A stretch of DNA of 8,770 nt from Akkermansiaceae bacterium (GTDB lineage: Bacteria > Verrucomicrobiota > Verrucomicrobiia > Verrucomicrobiales > Akkermansiaceae): NCBI GenBank assembly GCA_023301645.1, contig JALZUH010000083.1, positions 1 to 8,770 of the forward strand, read 5' to 3'. Under the pieces are notes generated by a model. It was not told where the DNA came from. It did no database searches and worked only from the letters and a program-made list of their open reading frames with translations. Shown one piece after another: positions 1 to 7,074 of the stretch. The position numbers and the translations under genes were made by a program. Every line of letters starts with the position of its first letter. Position 1 is the stretch's first letter.

Positions 1-953
1 AAGGTCGTCTGCGCTACATCGACAGCGCTCAGTCCTGAGAACTCGATCACACGGAAATTCGCCTGGTTCCGTAGAGATACCAGCTCCTCGGCGACGAGAG
101 GCTCGGCACCTTCGGCATAGGAAATAGTCTCTGCGGGTGTTGTCCTGAATGCCTTGATCGATATCACCCACTTACCTGCTCGCACCTGAGCTTTCAACAG
201 ACCATCATCATCGACAGCACAAGGAATCTGAGCGGTCAGAGAGCTGATATGCCAGCCCTCGGGCAGGATGGCTCCAAGCTCCTCCTCACGGCTCTTACCC
301 GTCACTGTCAGCTCCACATCAGTGAGTAGCCACATCGGAGCGCCGTCCACGAGATTCCTATACACTTGAGCTGATAGATAGTTTTTATCGGCAGCTTCCT
401 TCGTCGTGCGCTTCAGCCATAGCTTGCCGTCACGCCCCCAGTTAGGAGCCTCCACGTCAGCTCCATTGCGTGCCAGCTTAAGGATTCCGATTACTTTGGG
501 AATGACTACTGTTTGTGGCATTTCTGCCCAGCGAAACACCCCTGAAATCTCCCATGATCCCGGCTTGAGATACACAGATGGGCGATCGCCTTTAGCCATC
601 ACCGCAATCGCCTCACCATTGGCCTTTACTGACAATGGCCAAGCACTCCTATCCCCTGGCAGGCTCACCCAAGCATCATGATAGACCTCTACTTGGTAAG
701 AAAATCTACCCGACTGCTCACCGACTGATAGATCAAGAGTAGACGACCATACACTCAGCTTCTTATCTCTCTGATCGTATCGAAAGGGCACCCCCTCTGG
801 CAAGTCACTCCATGTCGCCCAATCCGCCCAAGACATGAGCTCGGCAGGGATATCCTTAGCTGTTTTGCTCCCAGAAGAACTCTGAGCATTTACACCAAAA
901 GTGCTAATAGTAATAGTTGCAACCAGTGCGAGAAAACGAGTAAACGAGGTCAT
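1..953 (-). CDS. Exported protein of unknown function, N-terminal 317 residues (3' end off window)
   Basis: The frame stays open from ATG at 951-953 to the left edge, giving 317 codons with no stop. An in-frame TGA at 957-959 fixes this ATG as the start. Residues 1-23 form a signal peptide: a short charged start (R6), a hydrophobic core (FLALVATITISTF) and a VNA|Q cleavage site, so the protein is exported. The mature part begins with a Trp-rich stretch at about 35-48 (IPAELMSWADWATW). A beta-rich region follows, with an LKPGSWEISGVFRW segment at 129-142 and IPKVIGILKL at 151-160. From memory, this pattern (IP..L..W..W, then a PG..I.G.F.W strand) resembles very long, uncharacterised envelope proteins found beside CreD-like membrane proteins in Myxococcota and Verrucomicrobia; that link is inference. 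No catalytic motif is visible. It lies 67 bases downstream of dnaA on the same strand and could be co-transcribed. Gene reality is confident; function is unknown. Confidence 0.8.
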   Translation of the reverse strand, partial: MTSFTRFLALVATITISTFGVNAQSSSGSKTAKDIPAELMSWADWATWSDLPEGVPFRYDQRDKKLSVWSSTLDLSVGEQSGRFSYQVEVYHDAWVSLPGDRSAWPLSVKANGEAIAVMAKGDRPSVYLKPGSWEISGVFRWAEMPQTVVIPKVIGILKLARNGADVEAPNWGRDGKLWLKRTTKEAADKNYLSAQVYRNLVDGAPMWLLTDVELTVTGKSREEELGAILPEGWHISSLTAQIPCAVDDDGLLKAQVRAGKWVISIKAFRTTPAETISYAEGAEPLVAEELVSLRNQANFRVIEFSGLSAVDVAQTT

Positions 954-968
954 CCATCATTTACTACC

Positions 969-1011
969 CTACTGAGTAGAGTATCGGCAAGACTATTCAA
1001 CCTTTGCCGAT
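969..1011 (-). terminator. Hairpin between dnaA and the downstream exported-protein gene; weak terminator candidate
   Basis: A perfect 8-bp inverted repeat (ATCGGCAA at 983-990, TTGCCGAT at 1004-1011) with a 13-base loop begins 9 bases after the dnaA stop codon. No U-run follows on the minus strand, so it is not a standard intrinsic terminator. It could stabilise the dnaA mRNA 3' end or act with Rho. A second small palindrome, CTACT-G-AGTAG at 969-979, lies between it and the start codon of the next gene. The pairing is seen directly; the role is a guess. Confidence 0.35.
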
Positions 1012-1020
1012 GAAATCAGC

Positions 1021-2496
1021 TTACTTCTTCTGCAAGCTATTGATCAAAACATCCACGTCATCTCTGACATCTGACTGCTTTTTCATCATGTCCTCCACCT
1101 TGCGACAAGCATAGATAACGGTGCCGTGATCACGACCGCCAAAGGCGTCACCGATCTCCACCAATGAACATGGTGTCAGCTTACGGCTAAGATACATCGC
1201 AATTTGGCGAGGAAAGGCAATATTAGTAGGGCGGCGCTTACTCGTCATATCAGCAAGGCGAAGATCATACTGATCAGTCACCGCTTTCTGGATACTGTCG
1301 ATATTCACCCTCTTCTTGCCCTCTTCTCGGAGGATGTCTTTGAGAAGATACTCAGCACGATCTGCTGTGATCTGCTCTGTGCCGAGGGAGCAATAAGTAG
1401 CGATACGAACCAAGCCACCTTCTAGTCTACGAACATTACTCTGAATCCTCTCAGCAAGCATGCAAAGAATGTCATCATGCACCTTCACATCCCAGTCCTC
1501 CATCTTACGATGAAGAATAGCAAGGCGAGTCTCCATCCCCGGAGGCTGAAGCTCTACGGTGAGGCCACTCTCAAATCGTGAAATCAAGCGCGGCTCAATG
1601 TTTTTAATCTCAGAAGCTGGACGATCTGAAGTGAGCACCACCTGACTTTGCAAATCTAGTAACTCATTAAAGGTGTGAAAGAACTCCTCCTGCGAGCGCT
1701 CCTTACCACCCAAAAACTGAATATCATCGATGAGTAGAATATCAGCGCGGCGATACTTTTTACGAAAGCGCTCAAGTGATCCCTTACGAACCGTATCAAT
1801 AAACTCATTAATAAACTTCTCACAAGTCAGGTAAACAACACGTGCTGAAGGGTTCTCCTTCATGAGCATCTGCCCGATAGCCTGCATCAAGTGAGTCTTA
1901 CCAAGACCGGATGAACCATGGATAAACAGAGGGTTATAAATCGACGTCTTTGCCTGCCCCACAGCCATGCATGCTGCGTGAGCGAATTCATTGTTCTGCC
2001 CCACTACGAAGCGATCAAAACTAAACTGAGGATTAAGACCTGCTGACTTGAGTTTTTTACCAAGCTGCTGCTCCTCAGTCAGATGGTTATCCTCTGCTCC
2101 GGAGAAGTTCAGACTGGCGCCCTCCTTCTTAGAACTCTTCTTCGGTGCTTTAGAAGCAGCAGGAGCGACTTCCCCCTGATCTTCACTGGCCACGATCACG
2201 CGCACCTTGAGCGGCATTTCTGAAACCTGTGTAATTGCAGTTTGCACCTCTGGTAAGTAATTAGTCTCGATCCAGACCTGATGCATGTCACTAGCTACGG
2301 CAAGCACCGCCTCCGTCTCATTAATGTCAACAAAGGCTGCTGACTCGAACCAACGGCTATAAACATCATCACTTACTAATTTTTTTAAAGCTACAGATAC
2401 CGAACCCCAGATTTTTTTAAAATTACTATCACTCACATACGCTACTCCGTCATTGGTAGTTTTCAATTCGGACTCTGATGTAGCGATATCGTTCAT
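1021..2496 (-). CDS. dnaA: Chromosomal replication initiator protein DnaA, 491 aa
   Basis: DnaA is the AAA+ ATPase that binds DnaA boxes, melts the replication origin and helps load the replicative helicase. All four domains are visible. Domain I is at about 24-100 (DSNFKKIW... VYSRWFESA). A Lys/Ser/Ala-rich linker covers about 105-150. The AAA+ module has Walker A GSSGLGKT (194-201, K200), Walker B LLIDD (D257/D258), sensor 1 LTSDR (288-292), a box VII arginine in RLISRF (R307) and sensor 2 NVRRLEGG (354-361). Domain IV ends with the signature EIGDAFGGRDHGTV at 447-460. Position 458 is Gly where most DnaA proteins have Thr or Ser. The start chosen is ATG at 2494-2496. The frame is open upstream to a TTG at 2622, but those 42 residues are hydrophobic, unlike DnaA, and cover a hairpin. 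There is no Shine-Dalgarno site. dnaN, gyrB, rpmH and rnpA are not adjacent. Identity is essentially certain; the exact start is slightly less so. Confidence 0.96.
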   Translation of the reverse strand: MNDIATSESELKTTNDGVAYVSDSNFKKIWGSVSVALKKLVSDDVYSRWFESAAFVDINETEAVLAVASDMHQVWIETNYLPEVQTAITQVSEMPLKVRVIVASEDQGEVAPAASKAPKKSSKKEGASLNFSGAEDNHLTEEQQLGKKLKSAGLNPQFSFDRFVVGQNNEFAHAACMAVGQAKTSIYNPLFIHGSSGLGKTHLMQAIGQMLMKENPSARVVYLTCEKFINEFIDTVRKGSLERFRKKYRRADILLIDDIQFLGGKERSQEEFFHTFNELLDLQSQVVLTSDRPASEIKNIEPRLISRFESGLTVELQPPGMETRLAILHRKMEDWDVKVHDDILCMLAERIQSNVRRLEGGLVRIATYCSLGTEQITADRAEYLLKDILREEGKKRVNIDSIQKAVTDQYDLRLADMTSKRRPTNIAFPRQIAMYLSRKLTPCSLVEIGDAFGGRDHGTVIYACRKVEDMMKKQSDVRDDVDVLINSLQKK

Positions 2497-2524
2497 TATT
2501 ATGGTGAAAAAATTAAAAGTTACT

Positions 2525-2572
2525 GCGAGAAAAACCTCGCGCTTGACCCCTTCAGAAACAAGCGGTGCGAGG
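2525..2572 (-). promoter_or_regulatory. dnaA leader: two mutually exclusive hairpins, the larger terminator-like
   Basis: Read on the minus strand, CCTCGC (2572-2567) pairs with GCGAGG (2540-2535), and GCTTG (2563-2559) pairs with CAAGC (2545-2541). This gives an 11-bp stem with a 3-base bulge (ACC) and a 13-base loop. A run of five T follows directly (2534-2530), as in an intrinsic terminator. The same 3' arm can instead pair downstream: GCGAG (2540-2536) with CTCGC (2529-2525), enclosing the T-run. The two folds cannot coexist. The element ends 28 bases before the dnaA ATG. Pairing is read from the sequence; a role in attenuation or translational control of dnaA is inference. Confidence 0.45.
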
Positions 2573-2647
2573 CAGATAAAACCCCATAAAAAATCAGGAT
2601 GCAAAACTTTTAAAACACACAATCAGCCCAATTAAAAAAATGCCGTA

Positions 2648-2665
2648 TTCCACAAAGGTTCCACG
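2648..2665 (+). repeat. Two TTCCAC repeats one helical turn apart in the dnaA leader
   Basis: TTCCACA (2648-2654) and TTCCACG (2659-2665) start 11 bases apart. Each shares the TCCAC core of the DnaA box TTATCCACA but not its 5' half. They could be weak DnaA sites for autoregulation or chance. They lie downstream of the predicted dnaA start of transcription. Confidence 0.2.
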
Positions 2666-2695
2666 ATAAAATTTTAAAAAAACTTGACCCCAGAG

Positions 2696-2724
2696 ATACT
2701 AAAGAAGTCTAAAATACATTACAA
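2696..2724 (-). promoter_or_regulatory. Candidate sigma-70-type promoter for dnaA
   Basis: On the minus strand a -35-like TTGTAA (2724-2719; four of six consensus bases) and a -10-like TAGTAT (2701-2696; four of six) are separated by exactly 17 bases. The gap is AT-rich and lies between the symporter stop and dnaA. Initiation near 2689 would give a leader of about 190 bases containing the paired hairpins. AT-rich DNA produces such matches by chance, so this is tentative. Confidence 0.35.
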
Positions 2725-2792
2725 AATCTATCCGTTAGACACTATTTCCCAGCTGGATTCCAGTTAGAAAATAAGACCCAAGTCACTCAAAC

Positions 2793-4397
2793 TTAATGCC
2801 TAACTCTCTTAAACCCACCTAATAGAAGACCACATAAAAGTGTTAAGCTGGCATTAATTGGAAAGAACCACTCAGAGGCCAACTTCGGACGAGAATCAAC
2901 AATCATTTCGGCAAATCCGCTCATACTCAGAGACTCCAGAATAAGGGGTAACTCTGGGCGGAACCACGACACAAGAAGTATGGAAAGCAGTGCCCCAATA
3001 ATTAGCCCGTGAATACTCGCTCTGTAGGGCACAAGTGCCGCGAGAAGAACCCCCAAAAGAGGCCCATACGTATAGGCGACCATACCAAAGGCTAAGCCAA
3101 TAAGATCACTATCAGGATTTCTCTCATACACCGTCCAGAGGATCAACCCAGCTACAGTAAGAATCACACCCCAGACACAAACTGCTATACGAGATAAGTT
3201 CACCATCTCAGCACCTTTGCCCTCAGCCTCTAGCTTTTCTCTACCGTAGATGACAGATAGGCTCGTTTGACTCAGTGCTGCCAAAATAGAATCTAGACTA
3301 GAAATAGCGGCTGCAAATGCACCCGCAAGAATCAAACCACTCAGGCCAACAGGCACCTCCATGGTAATCCACGTAGGAAAGACATTATTGCCCTTCTCAA
3401 AGCTCTTCGCAATAGCCTCGCTTGGCTCATGAACCTGATACCAAGCAAAGAGACCTGCACCCACAGCAAGCATGAGAACTGTGATCAAGATAGAGACACT
3501 ACTCCAGCACATCGCCTTACGAGCCTCCTTGACCGTGCCGCAGCAAAACATGCGCTGGGTATTGAGCTGATCGACACCAAAGGCCGTGAAATTCTGAAAT
3601 GGCATCGCTATGAGAGCCACCCACATCGTATAACGCAGGGCAGGATCATGGAATGGTGTTGTCAGATCATACCATCGCATTTTATTGACTGGCTCACCGT
3701 CGATGACCACCTGATTAAGTTCAAAAATACGACTCCAGCCGACCTCACCCACTAATAGAGAAAGAGCGAGGATACCACCAAAGATAAACAAGCAGAACTG
3801 AATGACATCTGTCCAGATCACCGTCTGCATCCCCCCCATGAATGTCCAGATAACAGCGATGACACCAATAATGATAATACAGGTAGGAACATTCATCCCA
3901 GTGACCACCTGAAGAATAATCGCAGTCACTAACACACGCACACTCTGCCCCAGCACTGAGCCAAGAGAGAATAATCCTGTCACTAGACGCCGAGCTCCCT
4001 CCCCCAATCGATCCCCCATGAAGTCATATGGGCTATAAATTTCCTTTTCATAGAAAAGTGGCACCAGCCAATAAGCCACCGCAAACCGTGCAATAATCGA
4101 GCCCAGGCCCCACTGTAAATATGTCCAGTCACCAGACAGCGCATAAACGGTTCCCGGCACACCAATAAAGGTCAATGCACTAATTTCAGTGGCAATCATC
4201 GAGCCGCTCACCGACCACCAAGGCAGAGTCCTGCCACCGAGGAAGAAATCCTTAATACTAGACTGTTTACCCGATAAGCGATGCCCAAGCCACGTTGTCA
4301 GCAGCATATATACCACCACTACTGTCCAATCCCAATGAGTAAAATACTCGTGAACTTGCTCGTTAACATGCTTATCCATATGGCCTGAAGCTAGCAT
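2793..4397 (-). CDS. Sodium:solute symporter (SSS family), 534 aa, substrate unknown
   Basis: This is an inner-membrane transporter of the solute:sodium symporter family (TC 2.A.21), which couples uptake of a small solute to sodium entry. About thirteen hydrophobic segments span the protein. Family landmarks are DFFLGGR at 50-56, ATEISALTFIGVPG at 69-82, the diagnostic GGMQTVIWTDVIQ at 188-200, DQLNTQR at 276-282, and AAAISSLDS at 362-370. In the last, S366/S367 match the serines that hold the second sodium ion in vSGLT. The G-V-P motif followed by Y85 is reminiscent of the iodide/multivitamin/monocarboxylate branch, but the substrate cannot be read from sequence. Length is normal for the family. 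The start may be M1 (4397) or M7 (4379); neither has a Shine-Dalgarno site. It lies upstream of dnaA on the same strand with a 296-base gap, and divergent from kdsB. Confidence 0.93.
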   Translation of the reverse strand: MLASGHMDKHVNEQVHEYFTHWDWTVVVVYMLLTTWLGHRLSGKQSSIKDFFLGGRTLPWWSVSGSMIATEISALTFIGVPGTVYALSGDWTYLQWGLGSIIARFAVAYWLVPLFYEKEIYSPYDFMGDRLGEGARRLVTGLFSLGSVLGQSVRVLVTAIILQVVTGMNVPTCIIIIGVIAVIWTFMGGMQTVIWTDVIQFCLFIFGGILALSLLVGEVGWSRIFELNQVVIDGEPVNKMRWYDLTTPFHDPALRYTMWVALIAMPFQNFTAFGVDQLNTQRMFCCGTVKEARKAMCWSSVSILITVLMLAVGAGLFAWYQVHEPSEAIAKSFEKGNNVFPTWITMEVPVGLSGLILAGAFAAAISSLDSILAALSQTSLSVIYGREKLEAEGKGAEMVNLSRIAVCVWGVILTVAGLILWTVYERNPDSDLIGLAFGMVAYTYGPLLGVLLAALVPYRASIHGLIIGALLSILLVSWFRPELPLILESLSMSGFAEMIVDSRPKLASEWFFPINASLTLLCGLLLGGFKRVRH

Positions 4398-4585
4398 ATG
4401 GATACACGCTGTCGATATGGAATCCCGCCACGATTAAGAAATATAAGACACTCCTAAACACAGCCCGAACTCCTCCTTTATATCATCATCCAGCAACCTC
4501 GCTGGGTGCCCTCGTCATAAATATAAGAAATCTTAAAATTCAGTCTTGTCGTTTTCGCCACACCATTCATAAGTCACATCCAGAT
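4398..4585. promoter_or_regulatory. Divergent intergenic region, symporter / kdsB operon
   Basis: These 188 bases must hold the promoters for the symporter (leftward) and the kdsB-pyrG operon (rightward). I find no -35/-10 pair with good spacing in either direction, although TATAAG occurs at 4442-4447 and 4522-4527 inside a 10-base direct repeat (AAATATAAGA at 4439 and 4519). A 5-bp stem with a 6-base loop (CCAGC 4490-4494, GCTGG 4501-4505) lies between the repeats. No small gene or RNA is evident. Confidence 0.4.
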
Positions 4586-5347
4586 TTGAGCAAGCTTACT
4601 ACATCTGGAACTCGTCCTAAAACTAACAGGACAGTCGGCATCATTCCCTCCCGCTGGGCGTCATCACGCTTCCCTGGGAAGCCACTTCACAGCATCGCTG
4701 GCAAACCCCTCATTCAGCACGTTTGGGAGCGCACACAAGCATGCAGCCAGCTCGATGAAGTCATCGTCGCCACTGACGACACCCGTATCTTAGAAGCAGC
4801 TGAGGCCTTCGGAGCCAAGGTCATCATGACCTCCTCAGAGCACCCCACAGGCACAGATCGCATAGCCGAAGTAGCCGCCACCCAGCCAGATGCTGACTAC
4901 ATCATTAATATCCAAGGAGACGAGCCGCTCATCGACCCCGATCTCATCGACCAGCTAGCACTAGCTCTCCACACTGACAGTGGTATCTCCATGGCGACCG
5001 CCGCCACCACCCTCGATGACGAAGCCCTCATTAATGACCCTAATGTTGTCAAATGCGTGCTCGCCCTCAATGGCGACGCTCTCTACTTCTCCAGAAGCCC
5101 GATTCCTTACCGTCGAGAAGCCAGCCCCGCGCTCACACTCTACCGTCACAAAGGCATCTACGCCTACCGTCGCGACTTCTTAGAAAAATTCGTCACCTGG
5201 TCACCCTCACCCCTTGAGCTAGCTGAGTCACTTGAGCAGCTCCGAGCCCTCGAAAACAATGCTCGCATCAAGGTCCTCATGACCGATGACGACTCCCCCG
5301 GAGTAGACACACTCGAGCAAGCCATTGCCATCGAGAAACTCCTCTAA
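4586..5347 (+). CDS. kdsB: 3-deoxy-manno-octulosonate cytidylyltransferase (CMP-KDO synthetase), 253 aa
   Basis: KdsB activates KDO with CTP to give CMP-KDO and pyrophosphate (EC 2.7.7.38), supplying the cytoplasmic donor for inner-core lipopolysaccharide. The nucleotide-binding start IIPSRWASSRFPGKPL is at 19-34. SSEHPTGTDR is at 83-92, INIQGDEPLIDP at 107-118, RHKGIYAYRR at 187-196, and the family-typical C-terminal VDTLEQA at 240-246. The length matches the family's usual 245-255 residues. The only plausible start is TTG at 4586-4588: there is no in-frame ATG or GTG upstream before the conserved core, and the protein would begin MSKLTTS. No Shine-Dalgarno site precedes it. It heads the rightward operon, and the next gene, pyrG, makes its substrate CTP. 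Function is confident; the start is moderate. Confidence 0.94.
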   Translation: MSKLTTSGTRPKTNRTVGIIPSRWASSRFPGKPLHSIAGKPLIQHVWERTQACSQLDEVIVATDDTRILEAAEAFGAKVIMTSSEHPTGTDRIAEVAATQPDADYIINIQGDEPLIDPDLIDQLALALHTDSGISMATAATTLDDEALINDPNVVKCVLALNGDALYFSRSPIPYRREASPALTLYRHKGIYAYRRDFLEKFVTWSPSPLELAESLEQLRALENNARIKVLMTDDDSPGVDTLEQAIAIEKLL

Positions 5348-5423
5348 AGATACCACTTTCTGACAATATCATCCACTTTCTCCAACTCTCCCCTCTTACA
5401 ACCAGCCCCGCACTCACCTCATC

Positions 5424-7055
5424 ATGTCCAAGTCTAAGTCCACCAAATATATCTTCGTCACCGGAGGAGTCGTCTCATCACTCGGCAAAGGTCTCGCCGC
5501 TGCCTCACTAGGCACCCTCCTCGAGCACCGCGGACTCTCTGTCATACTGCAGAAATTCGACCCCTATCTCAATGTCGACCCCGGCACTATGTCGCCCTAT
5601 CAGCACGGAGAAGTCTACGTCCTCGACGACGGCGCAGAGACAGACCTCGACCTAGGCCACTACGAGAGATTTACCAACTGCACACTCAGTAAGTTCAATA
5701 ACCTCACCTCAGGACAAGTCTTCGAAAACGTCATCCGCAACGAGCGCAAAGGTGTCTACCTCGGAAAAACCGTCCAATTCATTCCTCACTGCACCGATGA
5801 GATCAAAACTCGCATCAATGACGTCGCCGAGCGCTCAGATGCCGATGTTATCATCACCGAGATCGGCGGCACCGTAGGTGACATTGAAGGACACCTATTT
5901 ATCGAAGCCCTGCGCCAATTCTCCCTCGATGTAGGTAGAGAAAACGTCTGCTTCCTCCACGTCACCCTCCTCCCCCTCATCAAGGCAGCAGGAGAGATCA
6001 AGACCAAGCCCACCCAGCAATCAGTAGCCAAGCTACGCGAAATGGGAATCCAGCCAGACATCATCGTCTGCCGCACCGAGCACGACCTGAACGAAGACAA
6101 TAAGAAGAAAATCGCCATGTTCTGTAATGTCAAAAGCCAGAACGTTGTCGCCTTCCGCGATGTAGACCACACCATCTACGAATGCCCACTCAATCTCCGT
6201 GAAGACAAGCTCGATCGCCTCGTAGCCGACCACCTAGGCATCGAGTCCAATACCCCAGACCTCAAAGAATGGACCGAATTCGTCGAGCGCATCATCAAGC
6301 CCACTCACGAAATAAAAATCGGCGTCATCGGTAAATACATCGAGCTCCAAGACGCCTACAAGTCCATCTACGAATCACTCACCCACGCAGGTGCAGCCCA
6401 TAACACCCGTGTTACCATCGTCAAACTAGAAGCACAAACCATCGAAAAAGACGGTGCTGCCGAGCACCTCAAAGGGCTCAATGGTGTCCTCATCCCCGGT
6501 GGATTTGGAGACCGTGGCACTGAGGGCAAGATCCTCACCGCCCAATACGCTCGTGAGAATAAGATCCCACTCTTTGGCATCTGCCTCGGCATGCAAATTG
6601 CCACCATCGAATTCGCCCGTAACGCCTGTGGGCTCGCCAACGCGAACTCCACTGAGTTTAACAAGGACACACCGCACCCCGTCATCTCACTCCAAGAAGA
6701 GCAAAAAGGTATCGAAGAAATGGGTGCCACCATGCGAGTAGGTGCCAGTGATGCCACGATCTTCACAGGAACCAGAGCCCATGAGCTCTATGGTAAAGAC
6801 CTCATCAGCGAACGCCACCGCCACCGCTATGAATTCAACCCTGCATACAGAGAGCAAATCGAAGCCGCTGGTCTCAAGATCAGCGCCGTATCAGCACCTG
6901 AAGGTCTCGTAGAGATTGTAGAAATCAGCGACCACCCATTCTACATCGGAGCTCAGTTCCACCCCGAGTTTCAGTCTAAGCCGAACAAACCACACCCTAT
7001 CTTCTCAGGATTTGTCGCCGCAGCGCTCAAGCAAGAGCCAACCATCACACTCTAA
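5424..7055 (+). CDS. pyrG: CTP synthase (glutamine hydrolysing), 543 aa
   Basis: PyrG converts UTP to CTP using ATP and ammonia released from glutamine (EC 6.3.4.2), the last step of pyrimidine nucleotide synthesis. The N-terminal synthetase domain has the P-loop-like GGVVSSLGKG at 14-23, KFDPYLNVDPGTMSPYQHGEV at about 44-64, DDGAETDLDLGHYERF at 68-83 and TEIGGTVGDIEG at 145-156. The C-terminal class I glutamine amidotransferase domain starts near 298. It has PGGFGDRG, the nucleophile C387 in GICLGMQ, and the triad partners H513 and E515 in FHPEF. Full length, with no missing residue noticed. ATG at 5424 is preceded by a C-rich leader without a Shine-Dalgarno site. It follows kdsB by 76 bases and precedes ridA by 19, so it is probably co-transcribed with both. 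Wobble positions strongly favour C. Confidence 0.98.
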   Translation: MSKSKSTKYIFVTGGVVSSLGKGLAAASLGTLLEHRGLSVILQKFDPYLNVDPGTMSPYQHGEVYVLDDGAETDLDLGHYERFTNCTLSKFNNLTSGQVFENVIRNERKGVYLGKTVQFIPHCTDEIKTRINDVAERSDADVIITEIGGTVGDIEGHLFIEALRQFSLDVGRENVCFLHVTLLPLIKAAGEIKTKPTQQSVAKLREMGIQPDIIVCRTEHDLNEDNKKKIAMFCNVKSQNVVAFRDVDHTIYECPLNLREDKLDRLVADHLGIESNTPDLKEWTEFVERIIKPTHEIKIGVIGKYIELQDAYKSIYESLTHAGAAHNTRVTIVKLEAQTIEKDGAAEHLKGLNGVLIPGGFGDRGTEGKILTAQYARENKIPLFGICLGMQIATIEFARNACGLANANSTEFNKDTPHPVISLQEEQKGIEEMGATMRVGASDATIFTGTRAHELYGKDLISERHRHRYEFNPAYREQIEAAGLKISAVSAPEGLVEIVEISDHPFYIGAQFHPEFQSKPNKPHPIFSGFVAAALKQEPTITL

Positions 7056-7074
7056 CTCACCACCACTTACCAAA

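Noticed and set aside
406..681. 91-codon plus-strand open frame
   Set aside because: It is antisense to the exported-protein gene, whose signal peptide and continuous frame are much better supported.
2497..2622. In-frame N-terminal extension of dnaA starting at TTG 2622
   Set aside because: The 42 residues are hydrophobic and unlike any DnaA N-terminus, the start would be TTG, and the stretch overlaps the leader hairpins. The ATG at 2496 places domain I normally.
2753..2763. CTGGATTCCAG palindrome after the symporter stop as a terminator
   Set aside because: It could form only a 4-bp stem with a 3-base loop and has no U-run.
3429..3755. 108-codon plus-strand open frame
   Set aside because: It lies wholly inside the symporter gene on the opposite strand and its product has no recognisable motif.
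4372..4380. TTATCCATA, one mismatch from a DnaA box
   Set aside because: A single copy inside the symporter coding start, with no companion boxes.
4439..4528. AAATATAAGA direct repeat 80 bases apart, with TATAAG as a possible -10
   Set aside because: Neither copy has a plausible -35 at 16-18 bases on either strand, and a 10-base AT-rich repeat is easily due to chance.
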